Assembly (NCBI RefSeq): GCF_030915465.1
Contig: NZ_CP133267.1
Coordinates: 930,001 to 994,000 of the forward strand
Length of the DNA: 64,000 nt
Source of the DNA: Neobacillus sp. PS3-34
Lineage (GTDB): Bacteria; Bacillota; Bacilli; Bacillales; Cytobacillaceae
Direction: 5' to 3'
A program made the position numbers and the translations under genes. The notes under the pieces were generated by a model. That model was not told where the DNA came from, searched no databases, and saw only the letters and a list, made by a program, of their open reading frames with translations. Positions 48,384-57,040 of the stretch are shown here, piece after piece; within the stretch, counting starts at the first letter, position 1, and every line of letters starts with the position of its first letter.

Positions 48384-49814
48384 TTATATGTCTGAAAGGA
48401 AAATTTCATCTTTTGTTTCTTTTACATTTACTTTAAAAATTGACTTCAGTCCGTTCAGACTGATATAAATTTTATTATTTTTATTTTCAAATGGGTTTTT
48501 TAATAGTCCAAAGGATTGGCCGTTATAAGTAAATATAAGCTGATCAAATTTAAATCGATACAAATTTTGCTTCTTTTTGATTTCGGCTGTCTGCTGTGCG
48601 TCAGAGCCATTTACCTTGTAGCCCAACTTCCTCATCGTATCAAAAAATGGAAATAACCTGCTGGATCCAACAGTAAGAATGTCCAAGCTGTTGACTTGCT
48701 TGCCGTTAATATACGTTTTGCGCTGTCCTGAAAAGACAAGCGGATTGAATTGTTTTGAGCCCATCGAATTTAAAGTGAAAAAATTGGTGCTTTGGCCGCG
48801 AATATTTCCTAACAGCCTATCAAGATCAATCGCGCTTTTTACTTTTTCCTGTTTATTGACTGCTTGCTCAAACCTCTGTATCTCTAAGTGGGTTAGTGAG
48901 GAGTGCAGCTCATTTAATGCAAACTTTCCCATTGCTGTCTCTGCAGGTTTTTTTCTGTTCATCGCCGAAAAAAGGTCCACTAACCAGGCTTCCTTTGACA
49001 GGAAAGGCACAAACTTTTTGCGATAATAGTTTTCGGACAAAACAGTATCCAGTTCGTCTACATTCATGCTTTTGTTTGTCGTGAACATACCTGGGAGCTG
49101 TTTGTTCCCAATTTGGCTGGTATGGATTAAAGAAAGGAATGGTGCATTCCTTACAAATGAACCCTTAACCTTAGTCAATGGCAGCTTTTCTTTTGGGTTT
49201 TCAGTATAATAGGTGAACATTGAATTACCAGCTGTTATATAAAGTGTTTTCTTTTGCCAATATAAAGGGACTATCGTCTTCTTTCCTTCAAATACATAAT
49301 AATCAATTAACTCCATTTTTTTAAAGCCTTTAAGAGGGATGCCTGCTGCCCACGTTCCTCCCCGGCTTCCCGAAGCAATGACTCTTATCTTTGTAGCAGC
49401 TATGTCAATATCTCTTAGACTTGCAGACCAGTTTGTTAGTAGTACAGATGGCAGATTCCTCCTAAAAGGCAAGGAATAGCGGATCCGTAAAACTCCCTTT
49501 TTAGACTGGTAAGTTTGCGGTATTCCGTCTTTTGAGACACAACCTATTCCGGCCATTTGAATACAGCCCCATTTAATACTTTCAGGTGGTGGAATAATCT
49601 GGTATTCTATATTATCTCGCAGGCGACTAAAGGTCTGCGTCACTTGCAATAAGCCGCTTTCTTTTAATTCAACAATCATTTCCTGGCTTGCTTTCACCTT
49701 CAATTTATTTTTAGCCGTTTCCTGTCCATTTGAAAAGACGTTCCATTGCCAGTATAGAAGTCCTGCAAGTACAGTAAATAAGGCAATCAACAACTTCAGA
49801 AAATTCATTGCCAT
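48384..49814 (-). CDS. Exported or membrane-anchored protein of unknown function (476 aa)
   Basis: I do not recognise this gene. The product starts MAMNFLKLLIALFTVLAGLL (signal anchor, residues about 4-22) followed by a long hydrophilic extracytoplasmic part rich in beta-type sequence (YQIIPPPESIKWGCIQ, VLRIRYSLPFRR). Two cysteines (WGCIQ, IGCVS) lie 9 residues apart. Near the C terminus, DQLIFTYNGQSFGLLKNPF and KIYISLNGLKSIF resemble the repeats of copper amine oxidase-like N-terminal (stalk) domains. The start is placed at MAMNFLK after GAAGGAGA. It is absent from the B. subtilis ylb order. Envelope function is only inferred. Confidence 0.75.
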   Translation of the reverse strand: MAMNFLKLLIALFTVLAGLLYWQWNVFSNGQETAKNKLKVKASQEMIVELKESGLLQVTQTFSRLRDNIEYQIIPPPESIKWGCIQMAGIGCVSKDGIPQTYQSKKGVLRIRYSLPFRRNLPSVLLTNWSASLRDIDIAATKIRVIASGSRGGTWAAGIPLKGFKKMELIDYYVFEGKKTIVPLYWQKKTLYITAGNSMFTYYTENPKEKLPLTKVKGSFVRNAPFLSLIHTSQIGNKQLPGMFTTNKSMNVDELDTVLSENYYRKKFVPFLSKEAWLVDLFSAMNRKKPAETAMGKFALNELHSSLTHLEIQRFEQAVNKQEKVKSAIDLDRLLGNIRGQSTNFFTLNSMGSKQFNPLVFSGQRKTYINGKQVNSLDILTVGSSRLFPFFDTMRKLGYKVNGSDAQQTAEIKKKQNLYRFKFDQLIFTYNGQSFGLLKNPFENKNNKIYISLNGLKSIFKVNVKETKDEIFLSDI

Positions 49815-49996
49815 TTGGTATTCTCCTTCATTCACAATCCTTCTATTACCATATCATGCCTTTATAAAATCGTCACAGAAATTTTGGGAGTTTTTTGCTT
49901 CCAGTTTTTATATAATTAAATCATATTAAGACCTTCTCTTCCTCCGGAAAAAATGGTAAGTTATTCGTGATATTAACCAAAAAGGAGAACAATCAT

Positions 49997-50383
49997 TTGA
50001 TACAGCGTTTTATAGAATTAGGCCAAGGATACTCCGATATATACGAACTAATAGAACTTGCAAAATCGAATCACAGCCGGCTCCAGCATATGATTGCGCT
50101 TCACACCGTGATTGAAAAAAAGGCGACTTCTCTGGCCATTATTTTGAAGCCGACTGATCCGGGTAAATTCCAGCCGATTTATATATGCAGGGAAGGAATC
50201 CCAAATCCAAACTTACTACCCAACAAAAGGTTTGATTTATTCGCACAAACGGCAGAAGAACTGAACAAAAAAATTATTGAACTGTCGGTTAAACCATCGA
50301 CAATTTTCCCCGAGAAAGAACTTTTCTACCAGCAGTTAATTGGTATTCTAAGGCTCAACCATTTCTTAGCTCCTTTGCAATAA
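49997..50383 (+). CDS. Conserved Bacillus protein of unknown function (DUF7147-like)
   Basis: This 128-aa soluble protein starts (M)IQRFIELGQGYSDIYELIEL from a TTG at 49997-49999, eight bases after AAAGGAG; the ATG-like start ten codons up has no such site. It contains TSLAIILKPTDPGKFQPIYI and LPNKRFDLFAQTAEELNKKI. Similar proteins next to ylbG in other Bacilli are, I believe, sometimes mislabelled methylthioribose kinase; nothing kinase-like is visible. It is convergent with ylbG. Confidence 0.7.
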   Translation: MIQRFIELGQGYSDIYELIELAKSNHSRLQHMIALHTVIEKKATSLAIILKPTDPGKFQPIYICREGIPNPNLLPNKRFDLFAQTAEELNKKIIELSVKPSTIFPEKELFYQQLIGILRLNHFLAPLQ

Positions 50384-50400
50384 GCTGCAGAAAGTAAAGA

Positions 50401-50435
50401 AAAAAGGCGGGGGCTCCGAACCCCCACACCTTTTT
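50401..50435. terminator. Bidirectional terminator between the DUF7147-like gene and ylbG
   Basis: GGCGGGGGCTCCGAACCCCCACACC, cited by its arms GGGGG and CCCCC, lies between A5 and T5 runs and forms a GC-rich stem with a 7-base loop. It abuts the ylbG stop codon. Confidence 0.75.
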
Positions 50436-50709
50436 AAATTCCCATCTTATAATCATATTCTTTTGCTTTGTCAGGAGCTGAATTTTCAAATTCCATTTTT
50501 AAGAAAGGCTTATAGGATGGCTCCACTTTTTTCACAAAAGAATAGGAACTCAATTTCTCCATAATACCTTCTAGATCTTCCTGATTACAATATAGGACCA
50601 CATATTTCAGTCTCTTTGAGACATAATGAACATTCCCAAAACGCCTTAACATTTTAGCCTGCTTTAACGAATACAGCCATACAACCAAACCCTGTCTCTG
50701 ACCAAGCAT
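50434..50709 (-). CDS. ylbG: DUF2129 family protein YlbG
   Basis: This 91-aa DUF2129 protein starts [19 protein letters not shown] with the conserved core [14 protein letters not shown] (about residues 28-41) and [18 protein letters not shown]. It is a cytoplasmic protein of unknown function found beside ylbF and rsmD in Bacilli. The frame is intact. Confidence 0.93.
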   Translation of the reverse strand: MLGQRQGLVVWLYSLKQAKMLRRFGNVHYVSKRLKYVVLYCNQEDLEGIMEKLSSYSFVKKVEPSYKPFLKMEFENSAPDKAKEYDYKMGI

Positions 50710-50829
50710 ATTGTTTTCCCCTTACCGATTGTTTTTATTAGTCTAGCATATAAAACAACTGAAATTCAATTCTTACATGCAAACTCATATGGGTAAGTTA
50801 TAAGAAAATAGAGAATGAAGGTGATTAAT

Positions 50830-51159
50830 GTGGACTTAGATGACATTTGGAAAGTGTTTATTAGTCTGCTTCAGTCAAATCAGCTGATTGATCACGCAGA
50901 TTGGAAAAAAGCTGCTGGAATACCCTTTGTTTATATAAGGCCGAAAATCACAACAGCGCAAACAGCTGTTGAAAAGGCCATTTTGCTCGCATCCTCAAAG
51001 GCGATGAAGGGGAAGCAGCTTCACAGCGAAACTTTATTTGTAAGGAGAGAAATTAACCTCCTTGTTTACCGGCATCGTTTTTACGTTCCCCAAAAGAAAA
51101 TGTTTTGCTGCGGAAATCTTTGCGCTGACTGTGTAAGATTCGATTATGCAAGGTTTTAA
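50830..51159 (+). CDS. Conserved hypothetical protein, small, with C-terminal CxxxC(x2)C
   Basis: This 109-aa product is read from a GTG at 50830 (M)DLDDIWKVFISLLQSNQ, preceded by AAGGTGAT. No family is recognised. It has a basic centre (MKGKQLHSETLFVRREINLL) and a C-terminal cysteine cluster KKMFCCGNLCADCVRFDY, with four cysteines in eight residues that could bind a metal. It is convergent with ylbF and followed by repeat B2. Coding status rests on the ribosome binding site and codon pattern only. Confidence 0.6.
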   Translation: MDLDDIWKVFISLLQSNQLIDHADWKKAAGIPFVYIRPKITTAQTAVEKAILLASSKAMKGKQLHSETLFVRREINLLVYRHRFYVPQKKMFCCGNLCADCVRFDYARF

Positions 51160-51194
51160 AAGAAAATCCTATTCGAAAACTTCGTTTAAAAGAA

Positions 51195-51358
51195 CAAAAG
51201 GCGCAAGCGCCCTGGTTAGCCCCGACAGGCATAAGACGAATCATGCAGGAAATCCTGATTTCTGGAGTGATTTGGCTTATGACCCCGAGGGGCTGGGTGC
51301 TGGAGCTAGATTAATACAACTTGGAGAAGTTATTCACATCATTTAATTTTATAATTTT
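51195..51358 (+). repeat. Dispersed repeat family B, copy B2
   Basis: This copy is almost identical to B1 over about 160 bases (AAAAGGCGCAAGCGCCCTGG to ATTTTATAATTTTCT). It again lies between the end of a plus-strand gene and a terminator shared with a convergent minus-strand gene. Confidence 0.85.
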
Positions 51359-51368
51359 CTGGACGAAG

Positions 51369-51398
51369 AAAAAAACGGCAAAAATTTGCCGTTTTTTT
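51369..51398. terminator. Terminator after ylbF
   Basis: AAAAAACGGCAAA and TTTGCCGTTTTTT form a stem of about 13 bp around a 2- to 4-base loop, touching the ylbF stop codon. Confidence 0.8.
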
Positions 51399-51843
51399 AT
51401 GCTGAACATCCGCAGCTTCCTCCGGATCCACAGCCTCCGCCGCAGCTCGACATGGTATCGAAGAAAGGATTTCCGGTTGGGACTTTAACTTGCTTTGAGA
51501 CAGCGCCGCCAATTAGAACGCTGATCTGATTCAATAAATCCTGCATGTCATTTTCCGCTTTTCTAAATTCAGCAACGTAATGATCCAAATCCATTTCCCT
51601 TTTTGCTTCCCGGATTTGTGTCATCACTATTTTATAGTCTGGATGGTATTTACCAAAACGCTGAACTTCCTCGTATTGTTCCTTAAGCTTGGCAAAATGG
51701 CGGATTTTCCGCTGTGTGCCTTGATTGGATTGCAATTTATATAAACAAATTTGATAATTTTCGGCAATATCTGATTCCATAATCATATGGCTCAAATTTT
51801 CGGCATGCTCCAAAAGTTCTATTCTTTCAGATGTAGCAAGCAT
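51397..51843 (-). CDS. ylbF: RicAFT complex / YlbF family regulator YlbF (RicF)
   Basis: YlbF (RicF) forms the Y/Ric complex with YmcA and YaaT, which carries Fe-S clusters and affects RNase Y, competence, biofilm and sporulation. The 148-aa protein is helical (about residues 1-125) and ends with a cysteine/glycine-rich tail, SSCGGGCGSGGSCGCSA, holding four cysteines likely to bind the cluster. The frame is intact. Confidence 0.93.
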   Translation of the reverse strand: MLATSERIELLEHAENLSHMIMESDIAENYQICLYKLQSNQGTQRKIRHFAKLKEQYEEVQRFGKYHPDYKIVMTQIREAKREMDLDHYVAEFRKAENDMQDLLNQISVLIGGAVSKQVKVPTGNPFFDTMSSCGGGCGSGGSCGCSA

Positions 51844-51902
51844 TCACCCACCTCCATCCATTATTCTACCATGTTTAAAGGGGGAATGCGAAAAAATTCA
51901 TG

Positions 51903-52340
51903 TTAACCAGGAACAGCTACTAAAAATTCCTTTTTAAGTCCATAAGGTTCGTTTGTAGGTTTTAATACTTCTAGCATAACCCGATGATTCCCACTTGGCA
52001 GCCCTTTTATGATAAAAGCGGCAGCTGTAAATTCCCCTCTTTTCTTTCCATCGACCCAAGCGGCAATTTTACCAATCCTTTTCTTTGTGGGATCGTTCTG
52101 GCGGAAAGAAATTCCTGTAACAATACACTCTACAAGCAGATTATTCCCTCTTAGGCCATATTGAACGAAAAAATCATTGTTATTTTCTGCTAGACTCATC
52201 GCTGCGGAAATGTCCTTGCTCGAATGAACATTCATTTCTTCAGCCGAAACACTTCTCGGCTCCGGTATATCCCTCTGGCATCCACAAAAAATGCCAAGCA
52301 TAAAGCCTGACATGATGAAAGAAATCAGTCCCCATTTCAA
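51903..52340 (-). CDS. Putative lipoprotein of unknown function
   Basis: This 145-aa product is read from a TTG at 52338-52340 (M)KWGLISFIMSGFMLGIFCGC, eight bases after AAAGGAG. The hydrophobic signal ends in a lipobox-like GIFC or FCGC cysteine at about residues 18-20. The mature part (AWVDGKKRGEFTAAAFIIKG, LPSGNHRVMLEVLKPT) looks like a beta-sandwich domain. No family is recognised. It lies between ylbE and ylbF, where B. subtilis has no gene. Confidence 0.7.
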   Translation of the reverse strand: MKWGLISFIMSGFMLGIFCGCQRDIPEPRSVSAEEMNVHSSKDISAAMSLAENNNDFFVQYGLRGNNLLVECIVTGISFRQNDPTKKRIGKIAAWVDGKKRGEFTAAAFIIKGLPSGNHRVMLEVLKPTNEPYGLKKEFLVAVPG

Positions 52341-52462
52341 TGTCATCACTCCTTTATGCATGTAGTGTTTGCTATATATATTTTTTTACTCTTTTTATAT
52401 GTTTAAAAACCCAGATTAACTGCTATTCGAACAATAGGCAGAATGAGCTAATTCCATACAAA

Positions 52463-52489
52463 AACGCACATCCTCAATTGATGTGCGTT
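52463..52489 (-). terminator. Intrinsic terminator after ylbE
   Basis: AACGCACATC and GATGTGCGTT form a 10-bp perfect stem followed by TTTTGT on the minus strand, three bases after the ylbE stop codon. Confidence 0.85.
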
Positions 52490-52492
52490 AAG

Positions 52493-52732
52493 TTAATTTT
52501 GATTTTTCATCGACTGAAACATATGGAACATCATGGAGGCCATTTGAACACCGTTTGTAAATTTTTCTACCTGATGTGGCACGGTTCTTTTATAGTGGTG
52601 TAAAGAAGCAATCTCCAAAGATTCCAAGTCAAAAGGATTTCTTGAAAGCTTTCTATACCAAATCGGCTGTTCTCTGACAAATTTCTGTAAATCTGTTTTA
52701 GTTTCCAAATAATCAATGATTTCTTTTCTCAT
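52493..52732 (-). CDS. ylbE: YlbE-like family protein
   Basis: This 79-aa protein starts MRKEIIDYLETKTDLQKFVR and contains QPIWYRKLSRNPFDLESLE and HYKRTVPHQVEKFTNG, typical of the YlbE family of spore-formers. GAAAGGA lies upstream of the ATG. It follows ylbD, and the function is unknown. Confidence 0.9.
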   Translation of the reverse strand: MRKEIIDYLETKTDLQKFVREQPIWYRKLSRNPFDLESLEIASLHHYKRTVPHQVEKFTNGVQMASMMFHMFQSMKNQN

Positions 52733-52753
52733 TTCCAGGTATCCTTTCTATAG

Positions 52754-53169
52754 TTAGTCTTTCCTGAACATAAAAGGATGTTTTGGACCTTCTGGAGCTT
52801 TAGGCTGGCTCGGCTGGCTGTTTCCCTGGAATTGTGAAAGCAGTCCCTGAATGGCCCAAGAGCCTGGCTTGCATTGTTAATATAAACCTGCATTTGTCCT
52901 GGATCAATTTTTTTCGCCATACCTGTCAATTGTGACATCCAGTCTCCCTTTTTTTCATCGTCTGCTTCCTTATTTCCGCTTGTTCCTTTCGTGCTATGTT
53001 CGGAACGGAAGGCATTCCACTTTTCATCTTCTTCCCCAAGCAGATACCAGTCTTCATAAAGATCCTGCCAGGAGGACTTCCCGCTGCGCACTTCGTTGAT
53101 TATTTTCGGATTATTTTTCACAAATTCCTTAAACTTCAATACAGATGGGTGCAATTTTTTTTGTTCCAT
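52754..53169 (-). CDS. ylbD: Spore coat-associated protein YlbD (C-terminal frame break)
   Basis: YlbD is reported as a coat component in B. subtilis. It starts MEQKKLHPSVLKFKEFVKNN with WQDLYEDWYLLGEED (about residues 33-47) and a helical DWMSQLTGMAKKIDPGQMQV, cited by its ends. The frame breaks at CTTGGGCCATT (GGCC at 52853-52856). One added base gives LGAIQGLLSQFQG, then a Gln/Pro-rich end PSQPKAPEGPKHPFMF and a stop at 52754, for 138 aa. It precedes ylbE. Confidence 0.87.
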
Positions 53170-53320
53170 AAATTTTCACCTCTGTTTAATTCATTCACCT
53201 ATATTACCTTATGATTATGTACGCAGTTGGTGAAAATTCTTTCTGACAATATATAATTTTTATTAATGGACCAATAATGTTAAGATGTCTTATGATATGA
53301 ATAGAAAGAGGTATTAAAAT

Positions 53321-53823
53321 ATGAAAGACCATTTAATCGAGCTTTTCAACGCATGTATCGAAAGCAGCTCCGAAGAAGATCTGCAAGTCCTTCAGCATGT
53401 GTTAAAAGGCATACACCATAAGATAAGCGGTAAAAACACCATTTATATTAATAGCTTGCTACATATGGAAAGGAAATTGGAAAATGGCATATGTGAAATA
53501 ACCATTCCACTAAATCCTTTGCTGAATAATTCATTTGAGATTACCCATGGCGGAATTACAGCCACTTTACTTGATACTGCGATGGGAACACTCGCGAACT
53601 CCCAATTATCACCAGGCTTAGGTGCTGTTACGAGCCAATTGGACATCCACTACCTTGCTCCCGGTATAGGGGATTCCATTCAATGCCGAGCTGAACTAAT
53701 CCATAAGGGAAAAAAGACAATGGTCGTGTTGGGGGAAGCTTTTCGCTCTGATGGCACAAAAATTGCCCATGCAACGGGAAGCTTTATTGTGATTAATACA
53801 AACAAAACGGAGGGCCTAAATAG
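53321..53823 (+). CDS. PaaI-type hotdog thioesterase (C-terminal frame break)
   Basis: This is a hotdog-fold acyl-CoA thioesterase of the PaaI/YbgC-like group. The conserved NSFEITHGGITATLLDTAMG (about residues 70-89) contains the HGG and catalytic acidic positions, and TSQLDIHYLAPG follows. The read frame runs on through GAGGGCCTAAATAG into low-quality sequence. With one added base at the GGCC (53813-53816) it stops at TAG 53821-53823 after TNKTEGPK, for 167 aa. That places GGAGGGG as the ribosome binding site of the next gene. Substrate unknown. Confidence 0.78.
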
Positions 53824-53825
53824 AA

Positions 53826-54224
53826 ATGGTAACTGCGATTGTAATTCCGATCATTTGCCTCTATTTTTTCTGGCTAACAAAAAAAGAAATGAACGAAAGT
53901 GAAACCAAATGGCGGAACTTAAGTACCATCAGGGAAGAAGCAATCGTAACAGGAAGAGTTAAGACCATTTCAGAGGAAAGACAAAGGTATTATTATCACA
54001 GATATATTTATGTTCAAGAATTGCTTATTCAGACAGATTCGAACCCAATCCGCGTAAAAAAAATAACCCCTTTAACAAAAGATTGCAAAATTGAACCATT
54101 TCAAGCCGGTGATGATTACATTTTTTATGGACAATGGAATGAGGGGCATTTTCTATGTAATCGATATATGGAAAGCGGTGCACGGAATGAGATACATAAA
54201 AGTAAAAAAGAAGCTTCGCACTAA
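53826..54224 (+). CDS. Small membrane protein of unknown function
   Basis: This 132-aa product starts MVTAIVIPIICLYFFWLTKK, a single membrane helix, followed by a charged soluble domain with VTGRVKTISEERQRYYYHRY, ELLIQTDSNPIRVKK and GDDYIFYGQW. It resembles a short-chain OB- or SH3-like domain, but I do not recognise a family. It follows the thioesterase, whose probable stop lies just before it, and it ends in a bidirectional terminator. Confidence 0.65.
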   Translation: MVTAIVIPIICLYFFWLTKKEMNESETKWRNLSTIREEAIVTGRVKTISEERQRYYYHRYIYVQELLIQTDSNPIRVKKITPLTKDCKIEPFQAGDDYIFYGQWNEGHFLCNRYMESGARNEIHKSKKEASH

Positions 54225-54241
54225 CAAGCGAAGCTTCTTTT
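54206..54241. terminator. Bidirectional terminator between the small membrane protein gene and ylbC
   Basis: AAAAGAAGCTTCGC and GCGAAGCTTCTTTT form a 14-bp perfect stem. The stop codon of the plus-strand gene (54222-54224) is in the loop. Confidence 0.85.
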
Positions 54242-54243
54242 CA

Positions 54244-55326
54244 TTATTTGGCCCATTTTTGAATGAAATTTTGGGTATAGTACTTCTGATAAACACCTAC
54301 ACCCAGATGGGTGAAATCCTTGTTTAATAGTGATTCACGGTGCCCTTTACTATTCAGCCAGCCTTCTACTACAGCTGGTCCATCAGTATAATTTGCCGCA
54401 ATATTTTCGCCAGCTGCCTGAAACACCACTTTTTCAGTTTTCAATCGGTCTGACAGGCTTCCAAATTTCTTAGAGGTATGAGAGAAATCATTATGTTCAA
54501 ACATGTCTTTACTATGGCGATAAGCAGCTTCAGAAATTTTTTCATCCCACTTTAATGCTTTTAAATTATGGCGGGAACGAAGTACATTCGTTATATCGAA
54601 AATTTCTTTTTCCGTACCGTCTTCTATTCCCTTCCACAATGCTTCATCTGGCTGCAAGGGTTCCAGCAATTGGCCCTGTAAGCAAGTTCGTAAGGCCTTT
54701 GCTTAACGATGGTTGCAGCGTCTAAAAACCTCACACTTGAGAGGGTTCCAGTAAATTTATCAATATAAAGCTGAACATAAATATCGCCAAGCTGGAGAAG
54801 GGCGCGTATTTAAATCCATATCAGTCAATTCGAACCGATAAGTATTTCCACTTATATTAATATCGATATTTGCATTGAAAAACTGAGTATTAAAGATCTC
54901 CTCAACTGACTCACCTATTTCAAAAGGAGCCACATTTAAATCCTTCCCCATCGCATAGATGGTTACCACCTTATTATTTTCAACCCCAGCCTGAAGGTAA
55001 TGCGCATTATCTCCATTGTAAATGTACCAGTCATATCCATATATAGATTTATCAATTCTAAGTGGCTTGCCATATGTTTTTATTAATTCATCTATGTTTT
55101 GTCCAATTAGCTTAGAGAGGCCTTCATTGGGCATATCCTGGCGTGAATTAATCTGATTTCCGGACTTTTTCAGAGCTTCAGGCGGCTTCTGGTATACGGA
55201 AGAATCTTCTTTTAATAGAACATCCTTCTCTGTATTATCAGTCAGGCTCACATAAAAACCCACCATTAAAAAAATGGCAACCAGAATTAGTATTCTAAAA
55301 AGTGTCCGCAGAAGCACCCTCCTCAC
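54244..55326 (-). CDS. ylbC: CAP-domain (SCP/PR1) protein YlbC (two frame breaks)
   Basis: This membrane-anchored protein has an N-terminal helix (about residues 7-27), a CAP-associated domain (LIGQNIDELIKTYGKP to FELTDMDL), and a C-terminal CAP domain. The CAP domain carries LRSRHNLKALKWDEKISEAA, HNDFSHTSKKFGSL, AGENIAANYTDGP, and VVEGWLNSKGHRESLLNKDF with HLGVGVY. Breaks lie near ACGCGCCCTTCTCC (54799-54805, likely a GGCC site with two bases missing) and AGGGCCAATTG (GGCC at 54672-54675). Corrected length is about 361 aa. It is cotranscribed with the ylb genes. Confidence 0.83.
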
Positions 55327-55451
55327 TAATGTTACTTCTATCAGTATATGTATGATTAAATTTATTATATCATCAATAATATTTCTTTTAATAGAATTTC
55401 ACTTCAGTAAGGAAAAAATAACACAGATTAACCCATTAAGATTTTAAAATT

Positions 55452-55479
55452 AAAAAAGGTACCAATTGGTACCTTTTTA
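55452..55479 (-). terminator. Intrinsic terminator after ylbB
   Basis: AAAAAGGTACC and GGTACCTTTTT form an 11-bp perfect stem with a 4-base loop, three bases after the ylbB stop codon. Confidence 0.85.
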
Positions 55480-55481
55480 TC

Positions 55482-55916
55482 TTAATGCTGTACACCATTA
55501 TAGTTGGACTCTGAAATCTCTGTTAAAGCTTTCTTTGCCTGGTCATCTGTTAATTGGCGGACAGCAAAATCACCAAGTGCGACGATTCCAATTAATTGTC
55601 CATTTTCAACCACTGGCAGCCGGCGAATTTGATGATCTGCCATTAGACGGACAGCTTCCTCACTGGAGGCGTCCGGTGAAATGGTGATTAAATCATTGCT
55701 CATAATGTCTTCCACTTTAGTAGAGCCAGGATGCTTTTCAGCTACACCTCTTATTACAATATCACGATCAGTTATCATACCCACCAGCTTATTTTTATCC
55801 ACAATTGGAACGGCACCAACATTTAATTCTTTCATTTTTACAGCAACCTCGTAAATATTATCGAGTAAAGTACAGCTTTCAACTTTGTCCGTCATTATTT
55901 CCCTGATTTTTTCCAT
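55482..55916 (-). CDS. ylbB: CBS domain pair protein YlbB
   Basis: This 144-aa protein consists of two CBS domains: MEKIREIMTDKVESCTLLDN to ITDRDIVIRG (about 1-57) and VEDIMSNDLITISPDASSEE to IVALGDFAVRQ (about 68-125). Such modules bind adenine nucleotides. The start at 55914-55916 follows GGAGGTTGC; the frame upstream is not conserved. It is in the same place as B. subtilis ylbB. Confidence 0.92.
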   Translation of the reverse strand: MEKIREIMTDKVESCTLLDNIYEVAVKMKELNVGAVPIVDKNKLVGMITDRDIVIRGVAEKHPGSTKVEDIMSNDLITISPDASSEEAVRLMADHQIRRLPVVENGQLIGIVALGDFAVRQLTDDQAKKALTEISESNYNGVQH

Positions 55917-56166
55917 ATTAAGCAACCTCCAAGTGTATGCTTTCTCTGACATTTACATAGAATTTCCTATTTCAATCCAAAATATTCTTTCTATTTGCAG
56001 ATCCATCAGCTATTTAATAACCTCATGGGATTTACAATCATGTTTGATTGTATGAATTCATTGCAACTTCAAGCGTTTTCAACTATTATTAAAAATGAAT
56101 TAAACTTGCTGTAAATCCATTAAAATGGAACACAGGGAAATGGCATTGTTTTAGGAGGGATACGTA
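55917..56166. other. Divergent intergenic region ylbB-ylbA
   Basis: This AT-rich 250-base region contains the start regions of both divergent genes. I see no conserved hairpin or repeat. Promoter elements are not strong enough to call. Confidence 0.3.
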
Positions 56167-56526
56167 ATGAAATTAGAAATTAATGAATTTGAAAAGCTCA
56201 AGGCAGACCTAAACCGTCTGGATGAGGTAATGCTCGATCATGGATTGGTACGCGAAGGCCAATGGGACTACGAGCGTGTTACATATGACAAAAAATTCGA
56301 ATTGAAAGAAGGCGTTTTCTACCTTCGAGTAAGAGGCTATGCGGTTGAAGGCGACGTTGGCGCCAATCGTGCAGTCATCCAGCTTATGACTCCGCTTCTT
56401 GGTAAACATTATTATCCGCACGGCGTTGAATATGGAGAAGGAGAAAGCTTCCCTTCTTCATTAGTAACCCAATGCAAAAAAATACTTGCCGAAGTCAAAG
56501 CAGAAGTTGATAAATTTGCAATATAA
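56167..56526 (+). CDS. ylbA: YugN-like family protein YlbA
   Basis: This 119-aa YugN-like protein starts MKLEINEFEKLKADLNRLDE, with a core GQWDYERVTYDKKFELKEG and PLLGKHYYPHGVEYGE. The ATG follows TAGGAGGGAT. It corresponds to ylbA of B. subtilis. Function is unknown. The frame is intact. Confidence 0.9.
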   Translation: MKLEINEFEKLKADLNRLDEVMLDHGLVREGQWDYERVTYDKKFELKEGVFYLRVRGYAVEGDVGANRAVIQLMTPLLGKHYYPHGVEYGEGESFPSSLVTQCKKILAEVKAEVDKFAI

Positions 56527-56542
56527 GAACAAAAAGGCGCAT

Positions 56543-56908
56543 TTATTGCGTCTTTTGTTTTTTTTGTAGAATATTCAAGAGGACTATATTTACTTTTCGG
56601 ACGAAAATACCGGTTAGGTCCTTCGTATCGAGAAAGATACGTTTCTGAAAACTTGTAAGTTTTTCAATAATATTCTCTGTCATTTCGATATTCACAAATA
56701 TATCAACTGACACCGCATTTTCCTTAAAGCATATCCGTACCCCTTTATATGAAATAATATTTTCAGACTTCAACCATACACTGAACTTTTTGTTTTTGGG
56801 AGCAAGCGAAAGAAAATCGAATTCACTTAAATTGTAATCAACGATGGCAAATAAAATCCTTGCAACAGCATTTTTTGTGTCGGGTGTTAGATTGGAATTC
56901 TCCATCAT
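56543..56908 (-). CDS. Small protein, weakly Asp23/Gls24-like
   Basis: This 121-aa product starts MMENSNLTPDTKNAVARILF; the codon choice between 56908 and 56905 is open (GAGGTG upstream). The second half has GVRICFKENAVSVDIFVNI and a pattern of strand, helix, strand that resembles the Asp23/Gls24 (DUF322) fold. The match is by pattern only and could be wrong. It is convergent with ylbA, with only 16 bases between the stop codons. Confidence 0.6.
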   Translation of the reverse strand: MMENSNLTPDTKNAVARILFAIVDYNLSEFDFLSLAPKNKKFSVWLKSENIISYKGVRICFKENAVSVDIFVNIEMTENIIEKLTSFQKRIFLDTKDLTGIFVRKVNIVLLNILQKKQKTQ

Positions 56909-57040
56909 TTTCACCTCGGCGCTTTTTTGAAGGTTAAAAAAGCAAATTTTGTTGTTTAATCCATTAAATGCATAATATAATTTAATTGTTAATGAATTTA
57001 TTTCGAATTGCTTTAATGGTTTATAGAGAGGGGTACACCA

